64,000 nt of DNA from Curtobacterium sp. MCSS17_015 (GCF_003234265.2 NZ_CP126256.1:1550001-1614000); one strand, 5' to 3'. Shown: positions 39,500 to 50,094, counted from the stretch's first letter. Numbers and translations are program-made. The notes: generated from the sequence alone by a model not told the origin.

Positions 39500-41530
39500 G
39501 TGACCGAGTCAGTCGCTGCCGAGTCCGCCGAGCCCGCCGACGTGCCCCAGGCACCCGAGCCCCGCACCGCGACGACGACCACGACGGGCACCGAGCTCTT
39601 CGACGGCATCCGCGGTGTCGTCGCCATCCGGGTCGACGGCGTCCTCAAGGACCTCGCGGCCGAGGTCGCCACCGGTGAGACCGCCGAGCCGGTCACCCTC
39701 GACGAGCAGGACGGTCTCGACATCCTGCGCCACAGCGCCGCGCACGTGCTCGCGCAGGCCGTGCAGCAGATCAACCCCGACGCCAAGCTCGGCATCGGGC
39801 CGCCCGTCACCGACGGCTTCTACTACGACTTCGACGTCGCCGAGCCCTTCACGCCGGACGACCTGAAGGCGATCGAGAAGGGCATGGACCGCATCGTCAA
39901 GCAGGCCCAGCGCTTCCGGCGCCGGGTGGTCTCCGACGACGAGGCCCGCGAACTGATGGCGGGGGAGCCCTACAAGCAGGAGCTCATCGGCCTGAAGGGC
40001 GCCGCGTCCGAGGGTGACTCGGGCGAGAGCGTCGAGGTCGGCGCCGGCGAGCTCACCGTGTACGAGAACGTCGACCCGAAGACCGGCGACGTCGTGTGGC
40101 AGGACCTCTGCCGCGGCCCGCACGTCCCGCACACCCGCTGGATCGGCAACGCCGCCAAGCTCATGCGCGTCGCCGCCGCCTACTGGCGCGGTTCGGAGAA
40201 GAACCCGCAGCTGCAGCGCGTCTACGGCACCGCCTGGCCGGACAAGGACCAGCTCAAGGCGTACCTCGTGCGCCTCGAGGAGGCCGCCAAGCGCGACCAC
40301 CGCAAGCTCGGCGCCGAGCTCGACCTGTTCTCGTTCCCCGACGAGATCGGCTCGGGACTGGCGATCTTCCACCCGAAGGGCGGCATCATCCGCCGCGAGA
40401 TGGAGGACTACTCGCGCCGTCGGCACGAGCAGGAGGGCTACTCCTTCGTCTACACGCCGCACATCACCAAGGGCGACCTGTTCGAGCAGTCCGGCCACCT
40501 CGGCTGGTACAAGGACGGCATGTTCCCGCCCATGCACATGGACGAGGCACGCGACGAGGACGGCAACGTCACTCGGCAGGGGGCGGACTACTACCTCAAG
40601 CCGATGAACTGCCCGATGCACATCCTCGCGTACCGGTCGCAGGCCCGGTCCTACCGCGACCTGCCGCTGCGGATGTTCGAGTTCGGCACCGTGTACCGCA
40701 ACGAGAAGTCCGGCGTGATCCACGGGCTCACCCGCGTGCGCGGCCTGACGCAGGACGACGCCCACATCTTCACCACGCAGGAGAAGATGAAGGAGGAGCT
40801 CACCACGACGCTCCGGTTCGTGCTCTCGCTGCTCCGCGACTACGGCCTCGACGACTTCTACCTCGAGCTGTCCACGAAGGACCCGGAGAAGTACGTCGGC
40901 GACGACGACGTGTGGGAGGTCGCGACGAACACCCTGCGCGAGGTCGCCGAGGAGACCGGCCTCGAGCTCGTCCCGGACCCCGCCGGCGCCGCCTTCTACG
41001 GCCCGAAGATCTCCGTGCAGGCCCGTGACGCCATCGGCCGGACCTGGCAGATGTCGACCGTGCAGCTCGACTTCAACCTGCCGGAGCGCTTCGGCATCGA
41101 GTACGCCGCGGCCGACGGCACCCGCCAGCGCCCGGTGATGATCCACCGCGCCCTGTTCGGGTCGATCGAGCGCTTCTTCGGCGTGCTCACCGAGCACTAC
41201 GCGGGCGCCTTCCCCGCGTGGCTGTCGCCCGTGCAGGTCGTCGCCATCCCCGTCGCCGAGGAGTACGGCGACTACCTCGACGAGGTCGTCGCGAAGCTCC
41301 GCGCGAAGGGCGTCCGCGCCGAGGTCGACCACTCCGACGACCGCATGCAGAAGAAGATCCGCACGCACACCAAGGCGAAGGTGCCGTTCCAGCTCATCGC
41401 GGGCGGGGACGACCGTGACGCCGGGGCGGTGAGCTTCCGCTTCCGTGACGGCCGTCAGGACAACGGCGTGCCCGTGGACGAAGCGGTCGAGCGCATCACG
41501 ACCGCCATCCGCGACCGCGTCCAGGTCTGA
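39500..41530 (+). CDS. thrS: Threonine--tRNA ligase
   Basis: Predicted 676 aa from GTG 39500. The domain order is normal: TGS (residues ~35-100), the HxxxH editing-like domain ([12 protein letters not shown] with HSAAH near residue 81; CRGPH later), the class II core (~300-560) with the zinc ligands Cys in MNCPMHI, His in DDAHIF and His in [15 protein letters not shown], and the anticodon-binding domain ([17 protein letters not shown] onward). A Thr-rich ~35-residue N-terminal extension precedes TGS. The stop overlaps the HIT start by one base (TGATG). Confidence 0.95.
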   Translation: MTESVAAESAEPADVPQAPEPRTATTTTTGTELFDGIRGVVAIRVDGVLKDLAAEVATGETAEPVTLDEQDGLDILRHSAAHVLAQAVQQINPDAKLGIGPPVTDGFYYDFDVAEPFTPDDLKAIEKGMDRIVKQAQRFRRRVVSDDEARELMAGEPYKQELIGLKGAASEGDSGESVEVGAGELTVYENVDPKTGDVVWQDLCRGPHVPHTRWIGNAAKLMRVAAAYWRGSEKNPQLQRVYGTAWPDKDQLKAYLVRLEEAAKRDHRKLGAELDLFSFPDEIGSGLAIFHPKGGIIRREMEDYSRRRHEQEGYSFVYTPHITKGDLFEQSGHLGWYKDGMFPPMHMDEARDEDGNVTRQGADYYLKPMNCPMHILAYRSQARSYRDLPLRMFEFGTVYRNEKSGVIHGLTRVRGLTQDDAHIFTTQEKMKEELTTTLRFVLSLLRDYGLDDFYLELSTKDPEKYVGDDDVWEVATNTLREVAEETGLELVPDPAGAAFYGPKISVQARDAIGRTWQMSTVQLDFNLPERFGIEYAAADGTRQRPVMIHRALFGSIERFFGVLTEHYAGAFPAWLSPVQVVAIPVAEEYGDYLDEVVAKLRAKGVRAEVDHSDDRMQKKIRTHTKAKVPFQLIAGGDDRDAGAVSFRFRDGRQDNGVPVDEAVERITTAIRDRVQV

Positions 41531-42108
41531 TGTCCGGCCCGCTCGACGACGAGGGCGACCCGCTGGTGATCCGGGACGCCGCCACCCAGGCGGCGGTCCC
41601 GGACGCCTTCCAGCGGCTGTGGAACCCGCACCGGATGGCGTACATCGACGCCGGCCGGGCCGGTGAGGGGCGCGGACACCGCGACGACTGCCCGTTCTGC
41701 GAGGCGCCGCACAAGTCCGACGAGGACGCCCTCATCGTCGCGCGGGGCGAGCACGCGTACGTGCTGCTCAACCTGTACCCGTACAACAACGGCCACCTGC
41801 TCGTCTGCCCGTACCGGCACGTCCCGCTGTACGACCAGGCCACGCCGGAGGAACTGCAGGAGATCGGCGAGCTGACCCAGACGGCGATGCGCGTCCTCCG
41901 ACAGGTCTCCCACTGCGACGGCTTCAACATCGGGATGAACCAGGGCGAGGTCGCCGGTGCCGGGGTCGCCGCCCACCTGCACCAGCACATCGTGCCGCGG
42001 TGGCAGTCGGACGCGAACTTCTTCCCGATCATCGCCCGTACGAAGTCGCTTTCACAGCTGCTCGGCGAGACCCGACGACTCGTCGCCGAGGGGTGGCCGG
42101 AGCACTAG
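41530..42108 (+). CDS. HIT family hydrolase (Ap4A phosphorylase/hydrolase-like)
   Basis: Predicted 192 aa. The histidine triad is HLHQHIVPRW near residue 151; a zinc knuckle CPFC with the downstream His marks the actinobacterial Ap4A-processing HIT group (Rv2613c type), supported by NLYPYNNGHLLVCPYRHV. It is coupled to thrS through TGATG. In mycobacteria the gene next downstream is pgsA, followed by phosphatidylinositol mannoside genes; here pdxS follows directly. Its TAG stop forms part of the pdxS -10 box. Confidence 0.9.
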   Translation: MSGPLDDEGDPLVIRDAATQAAVPDAFQRLWNPHRMAYIDAGRAGEGRGHRDDCPFCEAPHKSDEDALIVARGEHAYVLLNLYPYNNGHLLVCPYRHVPLYDQATPEELQEIGELTQTAMRVLRQVSHCDGFNIGMNQGEVAGAGVAAHLHQHIVPRWQSDANFFPIIARTKSLSQLLGETRRLVAEGWPEH

Positions 42109-42111
42109 ACT
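42106..42111 (+). promoter_or_regulatory. -10 box of pdxS overlapping the HIT stop codon
   Basis: TAGACT, 9 nt (GTCGGCATC) before ATG 42121; its first three bases are the HIT gene stop. The start is probably leaderless or has a leader of only 1-3 nt. Confidence 0.55.
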
Positions 42112-42120
42112 GTCGGCATC

Positions 42121-43038
42121 ATGAGCGACAGCACCCCCAGCACCGTCAACGCCACTTCGACCACCGGGTCCTCGCGCGTCAAGCGCGGTCTCGCGGAGAT
42201 GCTCAAGGGCGGCGTCATCATGGACGTGATCGACGCCGAGCAGGCCCGCATCGCCGAGGAAGCCGGCGCCACGGCCGTCATGGCCCTCGAGCGCGTCCCG
42301 GCCGACATCCGCGCGCAGGGCGGTGTCGCCCGCATGTCCGACCCGTCGATGATCGAGGAGATCATCGCCGCCGTATCGATCCCCGTCATGGCGAAGGCCC
42401 GCATCGGCCACTTCGTCGAAGCGCAGGTGCTGCAGGAGCTCGGCGTCGACTACATCGACGAGTCCGAGGTCCTCTCGCCCGCCGACTACGTGAACCACAT
42501 CGACAAGTGGGGCTTCACGACGCCCTTCGTCTGCGGTGCCACCAACCTCGGCGAAGCCCTCCGTCGCATCACCGAGGGCGCGGCCATGATCCGCTCCAAG
42601 GGCGAGGCCGGCACGGGCGACGTGTCCGAGGCGACCAAGCACATCCGCACGATCTCGAAGGAGATCGCGGCGCTCCGGAACCTCAAGGACGACGAGCTCT
42701 ACGTCGCCGCCAAGGAACTGCAGGCACCGTACGACGTCGTGAAGGAGGTCGCACGGACCGGCACGCTGCCGGTCGTGCTCTTCACCGCCGGTGGCGTCGC
42801 CACCCCGGCCGACGCCGCGATGATGATGCAGCTCGGGGCGGACGGCGTGTTCGTCGGCTCCGGCATCTTCAAGTCCGGAGACCCGGCCAAGCGTGCCGCG
42901 GCGATCGTCAAGGCCGTGACCTTCCACGACGACCCCAAGGTCATCGCCGAGGTCTCGCGCGGGCTGGGCGAGGCGATGGTCGGCATCAACGTCGCCGACG
43001 TCCCCGCGCCGCACCGTCTCGCCGAGCGTGGCTGGTAA
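42121..43038 (+). CDS. pdxS: Pyridoxal 5'-phosphate synthase lyase subunit PdxS
   Basis: Predicted 305 aa. It is highly conserved: [23 protein letters not shown], the catalytic Lys in [15 protein letters not shown], and the later [18 protein letters not shown] segment with the second Lys. It builds PLP from ribose 5-phosphate, glyceraldehyde 3-phosphate and ammonia from PdxT. The C-terminus ends in LAERGW. The pdxT start lies 11 nt before the pdxS stop, so synthesis of the two subunits is coupled. Confidence 0.96.
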   Translation: MSDSTPSTVNATSTTGSSRVKRGLAEMLKGGVIMDVIDAEQARIAEEAGATAVMALERVPADIRAQGGVARMSDPSMIEEIIAAVSIPVMAKARIGHFVEAQVLQELGVDYIDESEVLSPADYVNHIDKWGFTTPFVCGATNLGEALRRITEGAAMIRSKGEAGTGDVSEATKHIRTISKEIAALRNLKDDELYVAAKELQAPYDVVKEVARTGTLPVVLFTAGGVATPADAAMMMQLGADGVFVGSGIFKSGDPAKRAAAIVKAVTFHDDPKVIAEVSRGLGEAMVGINVADVPAPHRLAERGW

Positions 43039-43627
43039 GGCCGCGCCCCGGATCGGCGTCCTCGCACTGCAGGGGGACTTCCGCGAGCACATCGCCTCGC
43101 TGACGGAGCTCGGTGCCGACGTGGTGCCGCTCCGCCGTGCAGAGGAACTCGGCGCGCTCGACGGCGTCGTGATCCCCGGCGGGGAGTCGAGCGTCATGGA
43201 CAAGCTGTCCCGGACGTTCGGCATCGCGGAACCACTCGCCGACGCCATCCGCGGCGGACTGCCGGCCTACGGCACGTGCGCGGGCATGATCATGCTGAGC
43301 GCCCGGATCACCGGCGGCATCGCCGGACAGCACACGCTCGGCGTCCTCGACACCACGGTCCGGCGCAACGCGTTCGGCAACCAGAACGACTCGTTCGAGA
43401 CCGACATCCCGATGCCCGAACTCGGCGAGGACCCCGTCCACGCGGTCTTCATCCGTGCGCCCGTGGTCGAGCAACACGGCGCCGACGTGCGGGTGCTCGG
43501 TGCGCTGGCGGACGGTCAGGTCGTCGCGGTCCAGCAGGGCAACGTCCTCGCGAGCGCCTTCCACCCGGAGGTCGCGGGGGAGGACCGCTTCCACCGGCGC
43601 TTCCTCGACATGGTCCGTTCCGCCTGA
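43028..43627 (+). CDS. pdxT: Pyridoxal 5'-phosphate synthase glutaminase subunit PdxT
   Basis: Predicted 199 aa from GTG 43028, overlapping pdxS by 11 nt. It is a class I glutaminase: [16 protein letters not shown] at the start, [11 protein letters not shown], the nucleophile Cys in [10 protein letters not shown] near residue 83, and FHPEV with catalytic His-Glu near the end. It supplies ammonia to PdxS. No terminator is evident; the yebC promoter follows after ~85 nt. Confidence 0.95.
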   Translation: MAGKAAPRIGVLALQGDFREHIASLTELGADVVPLRRAEELGALDGVVIPGGESSVMDKLSRTFGIAEPLADAIRGGLPAYGTCAGMIMLSARITGGIAGQHTLGVLDTTVRRNAFGNQNDSFETDIPMPELGEDPVHAVFIRAPVVEQHGADVRVLGALADGQVVAVQQGNVLASAFHPEVAGEDRFHRRFLDMVRSA

Positions 43628-43710
43628 GCCGGCTCGCGGCTCCGGTTGCCGCCGCGCCCCGTCTCGGGCCGCGCCAGCGAGGCGGGCCCTGGCCGTGCCT
43701 CCCGGGTCGG

Positions 43711-43716
43711 TAGACT
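43711..43716 (+). promoter_or_regulatory. -10 box of yebC
   Basis: TAGACT, 33 nt before GTG 43750, with AAGGAGAA in the leader. Confidence 0.5.
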
Positions 43717-43749
43717 GGACCGGATTTTCGGCTAGACGCAAGGAGAACC

Positions 43750-44514
43750 GTGTCCGGGCATTCCAAGTGGGCAACGACCAAGCACAAGAAGGCGGTCATC
43801 GACCAGCGCCGTGCGAAGTCGTTCGCCAAGCTCATCAAGAACATCGAGGTCGCCGCGAAGATGGGCGGTGCCGACCTGTCGGGCAACCCGACGCTCGTCG
43901 ACGCGGTCCAGAAGGCCAAGAAGACCTCGGTGCCGAACGACAACATCGACCGCGCGATCAAGCGCGGCGCCGGCCTGACCGGTGAGTCGATCGAGTACAC
44001 GACGATCATGTACGAGGGCTACGGCCCGAACGGCGTCGCGCTGCTCATCGAGTGCCTCACCGACAACAAGAACCGCGCCGCTGCCGAGGTCCGCACCGCG
44101 ATGTCGCGCAACGGCGGCACCATGGCCGACCCGGGCAGCGTCGCCTACAACTTCAACCGCAAGGGCGTCATCTCGGTCACCAAGACCGACGGCCTCTCCG
44201 AGGACGACGTCATGACGGCCGTGCTCGACGCGGGTGTCGAGGACGTCATCGACCAGGGCGGCGGCTTCGAGGTCATCACCGAGGCGTCCGACCTCGTCGG
44301 AGCGCGCACCGCGCTGCAGGAGGCCGGGATCGACTACGACTCCGCCGACGCAGAGTTCGTGCCGAACCTCAAGGTCGAGGTGGACGCCGAGACCGCCCGC
44401 AAGGTGTTCAAGCTCATCGACGCGCTCGAGGACTCCGACGACGTCCAGAACGTCTTCGCGAACTTCGACGTGCCGGCGGACGTGCAGGCCGAGCTCGACG
44501 AGGACGAGGACTGA
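43750..44514 (+). CDS. yebC: YebC/PmpR family protein (translation/transcription factor)
   Basis: Predicted 254 aa, GTG start with AAGGAG 6 nt upstream. The N-terminus [20 protein letters not shown] and the [22 protein letters not shown] block define the family. YebC proteins were described as regulators and more recently as helping ribosomes through proline stretches. The gene leads into ruvCAB with a 4-nt gap, the usual actinobacterial order. Confidence 0.95.
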   Translation: MSGHSKWATTKHKKAVIDQRRAKSFAKLIKNIEVAAKMGGADLSGNPTLVDAVQKAKKTSVPNDNIDRAIKRGAGLTGESIEYTTIMYEGYGPNGVALLIECLTDNKNRAAAEVRTAMSRNGGTMADPGSVAYNFNRKGVISVTKTDGLSEDDVMTAVLDAGVEDVIDQGGGFEVITEASDLVGARTALQEAGIDYDSADAEFVPNLKVEVDAETARKVFKLIDALEDSDDVQNVFANFDVPADVQAELDEDED

Positions 44515-44518
44515 GACG

Positions 44519-45151
44519 GTGCTCCGCGTGCTCGGGGTCGACCCCGGGCTCACCCGGTGCGGTGTCGGCGTGGTCGAGGTCACGCCGGACCGGCGCGCCC
44601 GCCTCGTGCACGTGACGGTCGTCCGCACCCCGGCGGACATGGCCCTGGAACTCCGACTGCTCCACATCGCCGAGGGCATCGCGGAGCAGATCGACGAGCA
44701 CCGACCGGACGCCGTCGCCGTGGAGCGCGTGTTCGCCCAGGCGAACGTGCGCACCGTGATGGGCACCGCCCAGGCGTCCGGTCTCGCGCTGCACGCTGCC
44801 GCTGCCCGCGGGCTGCCGGTCGGACTGCACACGCCGTCCGAGGTCAAGGCCGCCATCACGGGCTACGGCAACGCCGACAAGCGGCAGGTCCAGGCCATGG
44901 TCGCGCGCGTCCTCGGTCTGGCCGAGGCACCGAAGCCCGCCGACGCCGCGGACGCGCTCGCCCTGGCGGTCTGTCACGCCTGGAGGCTCGGATCGCCCGA
45001 CGCGGTGAGCACCGGACCACAGACCCTCACCCCGGCGCAGCGCGCGTGGCGGGACGCGCAGGCGGGTGCTGCCGGCCGGAGCGCGTCGTCGCCGCTCGTC
45101 CGGAGCGGCGGGCCGAGGACGTCCCCGGTCCGGCCTAGGCTCGGAGCATGA
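44519..45151 (+). CDS. ruvC: Crossover junction endodeoxyribonuclease RuvC
   Basis: Predicted 210 aa from GTG 44519. The catalytic acidic residues are visible in [12 protein letters not shown] (Asp), [11 protein letters not shown] (Glu) and [16 protein letters not shown] (Asp pair). It cleaves Holliday junctions together with RuvAB. A ~45-residue Arg/Ser/Pro tail follows the nuclease fold, longer than in E. coli. The stop overlaps ruvA (ATGA), and the tail region also contains the ruvA -10 box. Confidence 0.94.
   Translation: MLRVLGVDPGLTRCGVGVVEVTPDRRARLVHVTVVRTPADMALELRLLHIAEGIAEQIDEHRPDAVAVERVFAQANVRTVMGTAQASGLALHAAAARGLPVGLHTPSEVKAAITGYGNADKRQVQAMVARVLGLAEAPKPADAADALALAVCHAWRLGSPDAVSTGPQTLTPAQRAWRDAQAGAAGRSASSPLVRSGGPRTSPVRPRLGA
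45136..45141 (+). promoter_or_regulatory. Internal -10 box of ruvA within the end of ruvC
   Basis: TAGGCT, 6 nt (CGGAGC) before ATG 45148. It could drive a leaderless ruvAB transcript independent of yebC-ruvC. Confidence 0.5.
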
Positions 45152-45765
45152 TCGCGAGTCTCCGGGGCACCTGCATCGACGTCGCCGGGTCGACCGCCGT
45201 GGTGGAGGTCGGGGGAGTCGGGTACGCCGTCACCGTGACCCCCGCCCACGCCCTGACGATGCGCCACGGGGCCGAGGTGTTCCTCCGCACCGCCCTGATC
45301 GTCCGCGACGACGCGTTCGAGCTGTTCGGGTTCGACTCCACCGACGCCCTCCGCGTGTTCGACCTGCTGCGGAGCGTCTCCGGCGTCGGTCCGAAGTCCG
45401 CCCTCGGCGTCCTCGGTCAGATGACCGCCGCGCAGGTGGCGAACGCCGTGGCGAACGACGACGACGCCGCGTTCCGCAAGGTCTCGGGCATCGGGCCGAA
45501 GACCGCCAAGCTCATCATCGTCGCCCTCGCCGGCAAGCTCGCGGCGTTCGAGGCCCCCACCGCCGCCGGACCGTCGACGGCCGCCGCCCACCCGGCGACG
45601 GAGGACGTCGTCATCGCGCTGGTCGGGCTCGGCTGGCGCGAGGACGCGGCCCGCTCCGCCGTCGACGACGCCGTCGCGACCGAACCCGGCGTCGCCCAGA
45701 TGGGGACGCAGGCGCTCCTGCGTGCCGCGCTCGGCAGCCTCCGTCCCGCCGGAGCCGGGCGATGA
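45148..45765 (+). CDS. ruvA: Holliday junction branch migration protein RuvA
   Basis: Predicted 205 aa. Domain I is the OB fold ([21 protein letters not shown]), domain II has paired helix-hairpin-helix motifs ([13 protein letters not shown] and [13 protein letters not shown]), and domain III is a small C-terminal RuvB-binding domain ([21 protein letters not shown]) after an Ala/Pro linker. It recognises the junction and loads RuvB. It overlaps ruvC and ruvB by 4 nt on each side. Confidence 0.95.
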   Translation: MIASLRGTCIDVAGSTAVVEVGGVGYAVTVTPAHALTMRHGAEVFLRTALIVRDDAFELFGFDSTDALRVFDLLRSVSGVGPKSALGVLGQMTAAQVANAVANDDDAAFRKVSGIGPKTAKLIIVALAGKLAAFEAPTAAGPSTAAAHPATEDVVIALVGLGWREDAARSAVDDAVATEPGVAQMGTQALLRAALGSLRPAGAGR

Positions 45766-46799
45766 GCGGCGGGATCACGGCCGCGGACGCCCAGTCACCC
45801 GAGGAACTCGCGTTCGAGGGCGCACTGCGACCGAAGTCGCTCGACGAGTTCGTCGGCCAACGGAAGGTCCGGGGGCAGCTCGACCTGCTCCTCAAGGCGG
45901 CGGCCATGCAGGACCGGACGCCGGACCACATCCTGATGGCCGGGCCTCCCGGGCTCGGCAAGACGACGCTCGCGATGATCGTCGCCCACGAGTCCAACCG
46001 ACCGCTCCGCATGTCGAGCGGGCCGGCGATCCAGCACGCCGGCGACCTCGCCGCGGTGCTGTCGTCGCTCATGCCCGGCGAGGTGCTCTTCATCGACGAG
46101 ATCCACCGGATGGCCCGTTCGGCCGAGGAGATGCTCTACCTCGCCATGGAGGACTTCCGGATCGACGTGATGGTCGGCAAGGGCGCAGGTGCCACGAGCA
46201 TCCCGCTCGACCTCGCGCCGTTCACCCTGGTGGGGGCGACGACCCGGGCGGGACTGCTGCCGAACCCCCTGCGCGACCGCTTCGGTTTCACCGCGCACCT
46301 CGAGTTCTACGAGCGTGACGAGCTCGAGCAGGTCCTCATCCGAGCGGCACACCTGCTCGAACTCGACTTCGACCGGTACGCCCTGCGGGAGATCGCCGGT
46401 CGCTCCCGGGGGACACCGCGCATCGCGAACCGCCTGCTCCGGCGGGTCCGTGACTTCGCGCTCGTGCACGGCACCCGGGACGGCATGGCCGCGGTGCAGG
46501 GTGCACTCGAGCTGTACGACGTCGACGAGTACGGCCTCGACCGACTCGACCGTGCCGTGCTCGAGACGATGCTCACCCGCTTCGACGGCGGTCCCGTCGG
46601 CCTCAACACCCTCGCGGTGTCGGTCGGCGAGGAGTCCGAGACCATCGAGTCGGTCGTCGAGCCGTTCCTCGTGCGGATCGGTCTCGTCACCAGGACGCCC
46701 CGCGGGCGCATCGCCACGCCGCAGGCCTGGCGCCACTTCGGTCTCACGCCCGGCCAGGCCGCGGCGCAGCCCGGACTCTTCGACGCCGACGGAGCGTGA
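45762..46799 (+). CDS. ruvB: Holliday junction branch migration ATPase RuvB
   Basis: Predicted 345 aa from ATG 45762 (ATGA overlap with ruvA). It has the full RuvB pattern: [14 protein letters not shown], Walker [12 protein letters not shown], Walker [11 protein letters not shown], sensor [18 protein letters not shown], and the C-terminal winged helix with [13 protein letters not shown]. It is the hexameric motor of branch migration. It is the last gene of the ruv operon. Confidence 0.96.
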   Translation: MSGGITAADAQSPEELAFEGALRPKSLDEFVGQRKVRGQLDLLLKAAAMQDRTPDHILMAGPPGLGKTTLAMIVAHESNRPLRMSSGPAIQHAGDLAAVLSSLMPGEVLFIDEIHRMARSAEEMLYLAMEDFRIDVMVGKGAGATSIPLDLAPFTLVGATTRAGLLPNPLRDRFGFTAHLEFYERDELEQVLIRAAHLLELDFDRYALREIAGRSRGTPRIANRLLRRVRDFALVHGTRDGMAAVQGALELYDVDEYGLDRLDRAVLETMLTRFDGGPVGLNTLAVSVGEESETIESVVEPFLVRIGLVTRTPRGRIATPQAWRHFGLTPGQAAAQPGLFDADGA

Positions 46800-46821
46800 A
46801 GTACCGTACATCCGCGTGCTC

Positions 46822-46827
46822 TAGACT
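46822..46827 (+). promoter_or_regulatory. -10 box of yajC
   Basis: TAGACT, 39 nt before ATG 46867; GGAGGG at 46856-46861 serves as ribosome site. Confidence 0.5.
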
Positions 46828-46866
46828 GCTCGCGCCCGAAACCGCTCGACCGACCGGAGGGTCCCC

Positions 46867-47253
46867 ATGGACCAGTACTTCCTCATCATCATCATCGTGG
46901 CGTTCGCGGCCTTCATGTTCTACAGCAGCCGCAAGCGCAAGAAGCAGCAGTCGGAGACCGCCAGCCAGATGGTCCCGGGCGCTCGCGTCATGCTCTCCTT
47001 CGGCCTCTACGGCACGCTCGTGTCCGTCGACGACGAGAAGGTCACCGCAGACGTCGAGATCGCGCCGGGGACCGTCATCACCGTGCACCGCCAGACGCTC
47101 TCCCGCGTGGTGCCGGAGGAGACCCCGGAGGCCGTCGACACGACCGCCACGACCGAGCACGAGACGGACGACGTCACGGAGCTGAACGGCGAGCCGATCT
47201 ACGGCGAGCGGGTCGAGGACGTCGACACCACGAAGCGCAAGACCGAAGACTGA
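46867..47253 (+). CDS. yajC: Preprotein translocase accessory subunit YajC
   Basis: Predicted 128 aa. One N-terminal membrane helix (YFLIIIIVAFAAFMFYSSRKRKK) is followed by the conserved MVPGARVMLSFGLYGTLVSVDDEKVTADVEI-type beta domain (seen in VMLSFGLYGTLVSV) and an acidic Thr-rich tail. YajC associates with SecDF. Two hairpins separate it from secD. Confidence 0.92.
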   Translation: MDQYFLIIIIVAFAAFMFYSSRKRKKQQSETASQMVPGARVMLSFGLYGTLVSVDDEKVTADVEIAPGTVITVHRQTLSRVVPEETPEAVDTTATTEHETDDVTELNGEPIYGERVEDVDTTKRKTED

Positions 47254-47262
47254 CCCACGACG

Positions 47263-47321
47263 CCGTCGGGCTGCCGACGGTGCGACACCATGGGCCCCGT
47301 GCGTTCCGACGCGCGGGGCTC
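47263..47321 (+). terminator. Two consecutive hairpins between yajC and secD
   Basis: First CCGTCGG-GCTG-CCGACGG (47263-47280), 7 bp. Second GGGCCCCGTGCG/CGCGCGGGGCTC with a TTCCGA loop (47292-47321), 12 bp including two G-T pairs. The second ends 23 nt before secD, so it may attenuate or process the transcript rather than stop it fully. No U-tract. Confidence 0.45.
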
Positions 47322-47344
47322 ACGACAGAAAGACGAGACGACCG

Positions 47345-49096
47345 GTGGCACGATCGACACCCGTCAAGAAGGCGCTTCGCTCGCTCACCTGGTTGGTGAT
47401 CATCATGGCGATCCTCGCGGGGCTGAACACCGCCGCGTCGATCCTCGCGAGCACGTCGAAGGACGCCTCCGACAAGTGGTACGACGGGGCGAGTTGGGTC
47501 CCCGAGCTGGCACTCGACCTGCAGGGCGGCACGCAGATCACGCTCGCCGCGCAGAGCACCGAGGGCTCGGCCGTCACCTCGGAGCAGCTGCAGCAGGCGG
47601 TGAACATCATCCGCCAGCGCATCGACGCCACCGGTGTCTCGGAGTCCGAGATCAACACCCAGGGCGCGAACAACATCGTCGTCTCGATCCCCGGCAAGCC
47701 CGACCAGGAGACCATCCAGCGGATCGAGGCAGCCGCCAAGCTGACCTTCCGCCCGGTGCTCTACACCGAGGCCGCGTCCGACAGCGCGGTGGGTGACGAC
47801 GGCTCGCAGTCCGCGTCACCGACGCCGTACTCGCCGCCCGCGTCGCTGCAGGCGACGCCGAGCGCCGAGCCGACCAACGGCAGCGACCTGGCATGGGTGA
47901 CGCCGAAGCTGCAGGACCTGTACACGAACTACAAGTGCTCCGCCCCGGACGACGTCACCGCCGCCCCGGACGACGAGCCGCTCGTCACCTGCGACGCCGA
48001 CGGGACCGCCAAGTACATCCTCGGCCCGGTCGAGGTCTCGGGTGCGGACATCAGCAACGCCACCTCCGGGCTCGCCTCGACCTCGCAGGGCACGACGACC
48101 GGTGAGTGGGCGGTCAACCTCACGTTCAACGGTGCCGGCACGAAGGACTTCGCGTCCGTCACCAACCGCCTGGTCTCGCTCGCGCAGCCGCAGAACCAGT
48201 TCGCGATCGTCCTCGACGGCACGGTCATCACGGCCCCGTCGACCAACGCCGCGATCACCAACGGCAAGGCCCAGATCACCGGTGCCTTCACCGCCGACTC
48301 CTCGAAGACCCTCGCCGACCAGCTGAAGTACGGCGCGCTGCCGATCAACTTCCAGGTGCAGTCGAACGAGGTCATCTCCGCGACGCTCGGCACCGCCCAG
48401 CTCGTGGGTGGTCTGATCGCCGGACTGATCGGTCTCGGTCTGGTCATCATCTACTCGGTGATCCAGTACCGCGCCCTGGCCTTCGTCACGGTCCTGTCGC
48501 TCGGCGTGGCCGCAGCACTGACCTACCTCATCATCGCGATCATGTCGTGGCGGGTCGACTACCGGCTCTCGCTCGCCGGCGTGGCCGGTCTGATCGTCGC
48601 GATCGGCATCACGGCGGACTCGTTCATCGTGTACTTCGAGCGCATCCGCGACGAACTCCGCGACGGCCGGGCGCTCGAGAGCGCGGTCGAGTCCGGCTGG
48701 AAGCGTGCCCTCCGCACGATCCTGGCGTCCGACTCGGTCAACTTCCTCGCCGCCGTCACGCTGTACGTGCTCGCGGTGAGCGATGTGAAGGGCTTCGCGT
48801 TCACGCTCCTCCTGACGACCCTCATCGACGTCGTGGTCGTGGCCCTGTTCACGCACCCGATGATGCAGCTCATCGCCCGCAGCCGCTTCTTCGGCGAGGG
48901 ACACCGGTTCAGCGGACTGGACCCGGCCGCCCTCGGCGCGGTGTACCGCGGACGCGCGCAGTTCCGCGCACCCATCGTGGACGGCAAGCGCCAGCGCAGT
49001 GCGCGCGAGGCCGCTCGCCGCCAGACCATCGCCGAGCGCAAGGCCTCGGGCAGCACGGGCAACGACAACGGCACCGGCAACGGGAAGGACAGCTGA
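47345..49096 (+). CDS. secD: Protein translocase subunit SecD
   Basis: Predicted 583 aa, GTG start. Six membrane segments are arranged as in SecD: one near residues 12-32, a large extracytoplasmic region to ~345 with LDLQGGTQITL (D1 motif) and NIIRQRIDATGVSE, then five helices from LVGGLIAGLIGLGLVIIYSV with ADSFIVYFERIRDELRDGR. An Asp/Ser/Pro-rich insert around residues 145-200 (SPTPYSPP...) lies in the extracytoplasmic domain. It uses the proton gradient to aid late export steps. It shares one base with secF (TGATG). Confidence 0.95.
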   Translation: MARSTPVKKALRSLTWLVIIMAILAGLNTAASILASTSKDASDKWYDGASWVPELALDLQGGTQITLAAQSTEGSAVTSEQLQQAVNIIRQRIDATGVSESEINTQGANNIVVSIPGKPDQETIQRIEAAAKLTFRPVLYTEAASDSAVGDDGSQSASPTPYSPPASLQATPSAEPTNGSDLAWVTPKLQDLYTNYKCSAPDDVTAAPDDEPLVTCDADGTAKYILGPVEVSGADISNATSGLASTSQGTTTGEWAVNLTFNGAGTKDFASVTNRLVSLAQPQNQFAIVLDGTVITAPSTNAAITNGKAQITGAFTADSSKTLADQLKYGALPINFQVQSNEVISATLGTAQLVGGLIAGLIGLGLVIIYSVIQYRALAFVTVLSLGVAAALTYLIIAIMSWRVDYRLSLAGVAGLIVAIGITADSFIVYFERIRDELRDGRALESAVESGWKRALRTILASDSVNFLAAVTLYVLAVSDVKGFAFTLLLTTLIDVVVVALFTHPMMQLIARSRFFGEGHRFSGLDPAALGAVYRGRAQFRAPIVDGKRQRSAREAARRQTIAERKASGSTGNDNGTGNGKDS

Positions 49097-50094
49097 TGGC
49101 GAGCTTCAGCCAGTTCGGCAGCGACCTCTACACGGGCAAGCGCTCCTACGACTTCGTCGGTCGACGGAAGACCTGGTACCTCATCGCGGTCGCCTGCATC
49201 GTGATCTCCCTCGCGGTGCCGTGGCTCCGCGGTGGCTACCAGCTCGGCATCGAGTTCACCGGTGGTTCGGAGTTCACGGTCTCCGACGTCAAGACCACCG
49301 ACCAGAACATCGCCACCGAGACGGTCGAGCGGGTCGTGTCCGACGAGGCGCCGCGCGTCTCGCAGCTCGGCACCCACGGCATCCGCGTGCAGACCGGTCA
49401 GCTCACGAACGCGCAGACCGACGAGATCGCCTCGGACCTCGCCGAGGCGTACGACGTGCCGGAGTCCCAGGTCGCCGCGACCTTCATCGGTGCCACGTGG
49501 GGTGCCGACGTCCTGGCGCAGGCCATCCGCGGCCTCGTGATCTTCCTCGCCCTGGCCGCCGTCTTCATGGCGCTCTACTTCCGCACCTGGAAGATGTCGC
49601 TCGCCGCGATGACCGCGCTCATCCACGACCTGCTCATCACGGCGGGCGTGTACGGCATCGTCGGTCTCGAGGTCACCCCGGCGGCCGTCATCGGCTTCCT
49701 GACGATCCTCGGCTACTCGCTCTACGACACGGTCGTGGTGTTCGACAAGGTCCGCGAGAACACCGCGATCGAGTCGCACCGGACGTTCAAGCAGTCCGTC
49801 AACCTCGCGATCAACCAGACGCTCGTTCGGTCGATCAACACCTCGGTCGTGGCGCTGCTGCCGGTCGCGGCGATCCTGTTCATCGGGTCGTACGTCCTCG
49901 GCGCCGGCACCCTGCGTGACATCTCCCTCGCGCTCTTCATCGGCATCATCGTCGGCACCTACTCGACGATCTTCCTGGCGGCGCCGATGTACGCGCACCT
50001 CCGCGAGAACGAGCCGAAGGTCGTCGCGGGTGACGCCAAGAAGGCGCAGGCCGCCGCGAAGCAGCGTCCGGTCGAGGCGGGAGCGGACGCCTGA
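49096..50094 (+). CDS. secF: Protein translocase subunit SecF
   Basis: Predicted 332 aa. Helix 1 (TWYLIAVACIVISLAVPWL) is followed by GIEFTGGSEFTV, then a ~100-residue loop and five helices containing AALIHDLLITAG-like LIHDLLITAGVYG, LGYSLYDTVVVFDKVREN and NQTLVRSINTS. A basic Ala/Lys tail ends the protein. It partners SecD. It shares one base with the rhodanese gene (TGATGG). Confidence 0.95.
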   Translation: MASFSQFGSDLYTGKRSYDFVGRRKTWYLIAVACIVISLAVPWLRGGYQLGIEFTGGSEFTVSDVKTTDQNIATETVERVVSDEAPRVSQLGTHGIRVQTGQLTNAQTDEIASDLAEAYDVPESQVAATFIGATWGADVLAQAIRGLVIFLALAAVFMALYFRTWKMSLAAMTALIHDLLITAGVYGIVGLEVTPAAVIGFLTILGYSLYDTVVVFDKVRENTAIESHRTFKQSVNLAINQTLVRSINTSVVALLPVAAILFIGSYVLGAGTLRDISLALFIGIIVGTYSTIFLAAPMYAHLRENEPKVVAGDAKKAQAAAKQRPVEAGADA

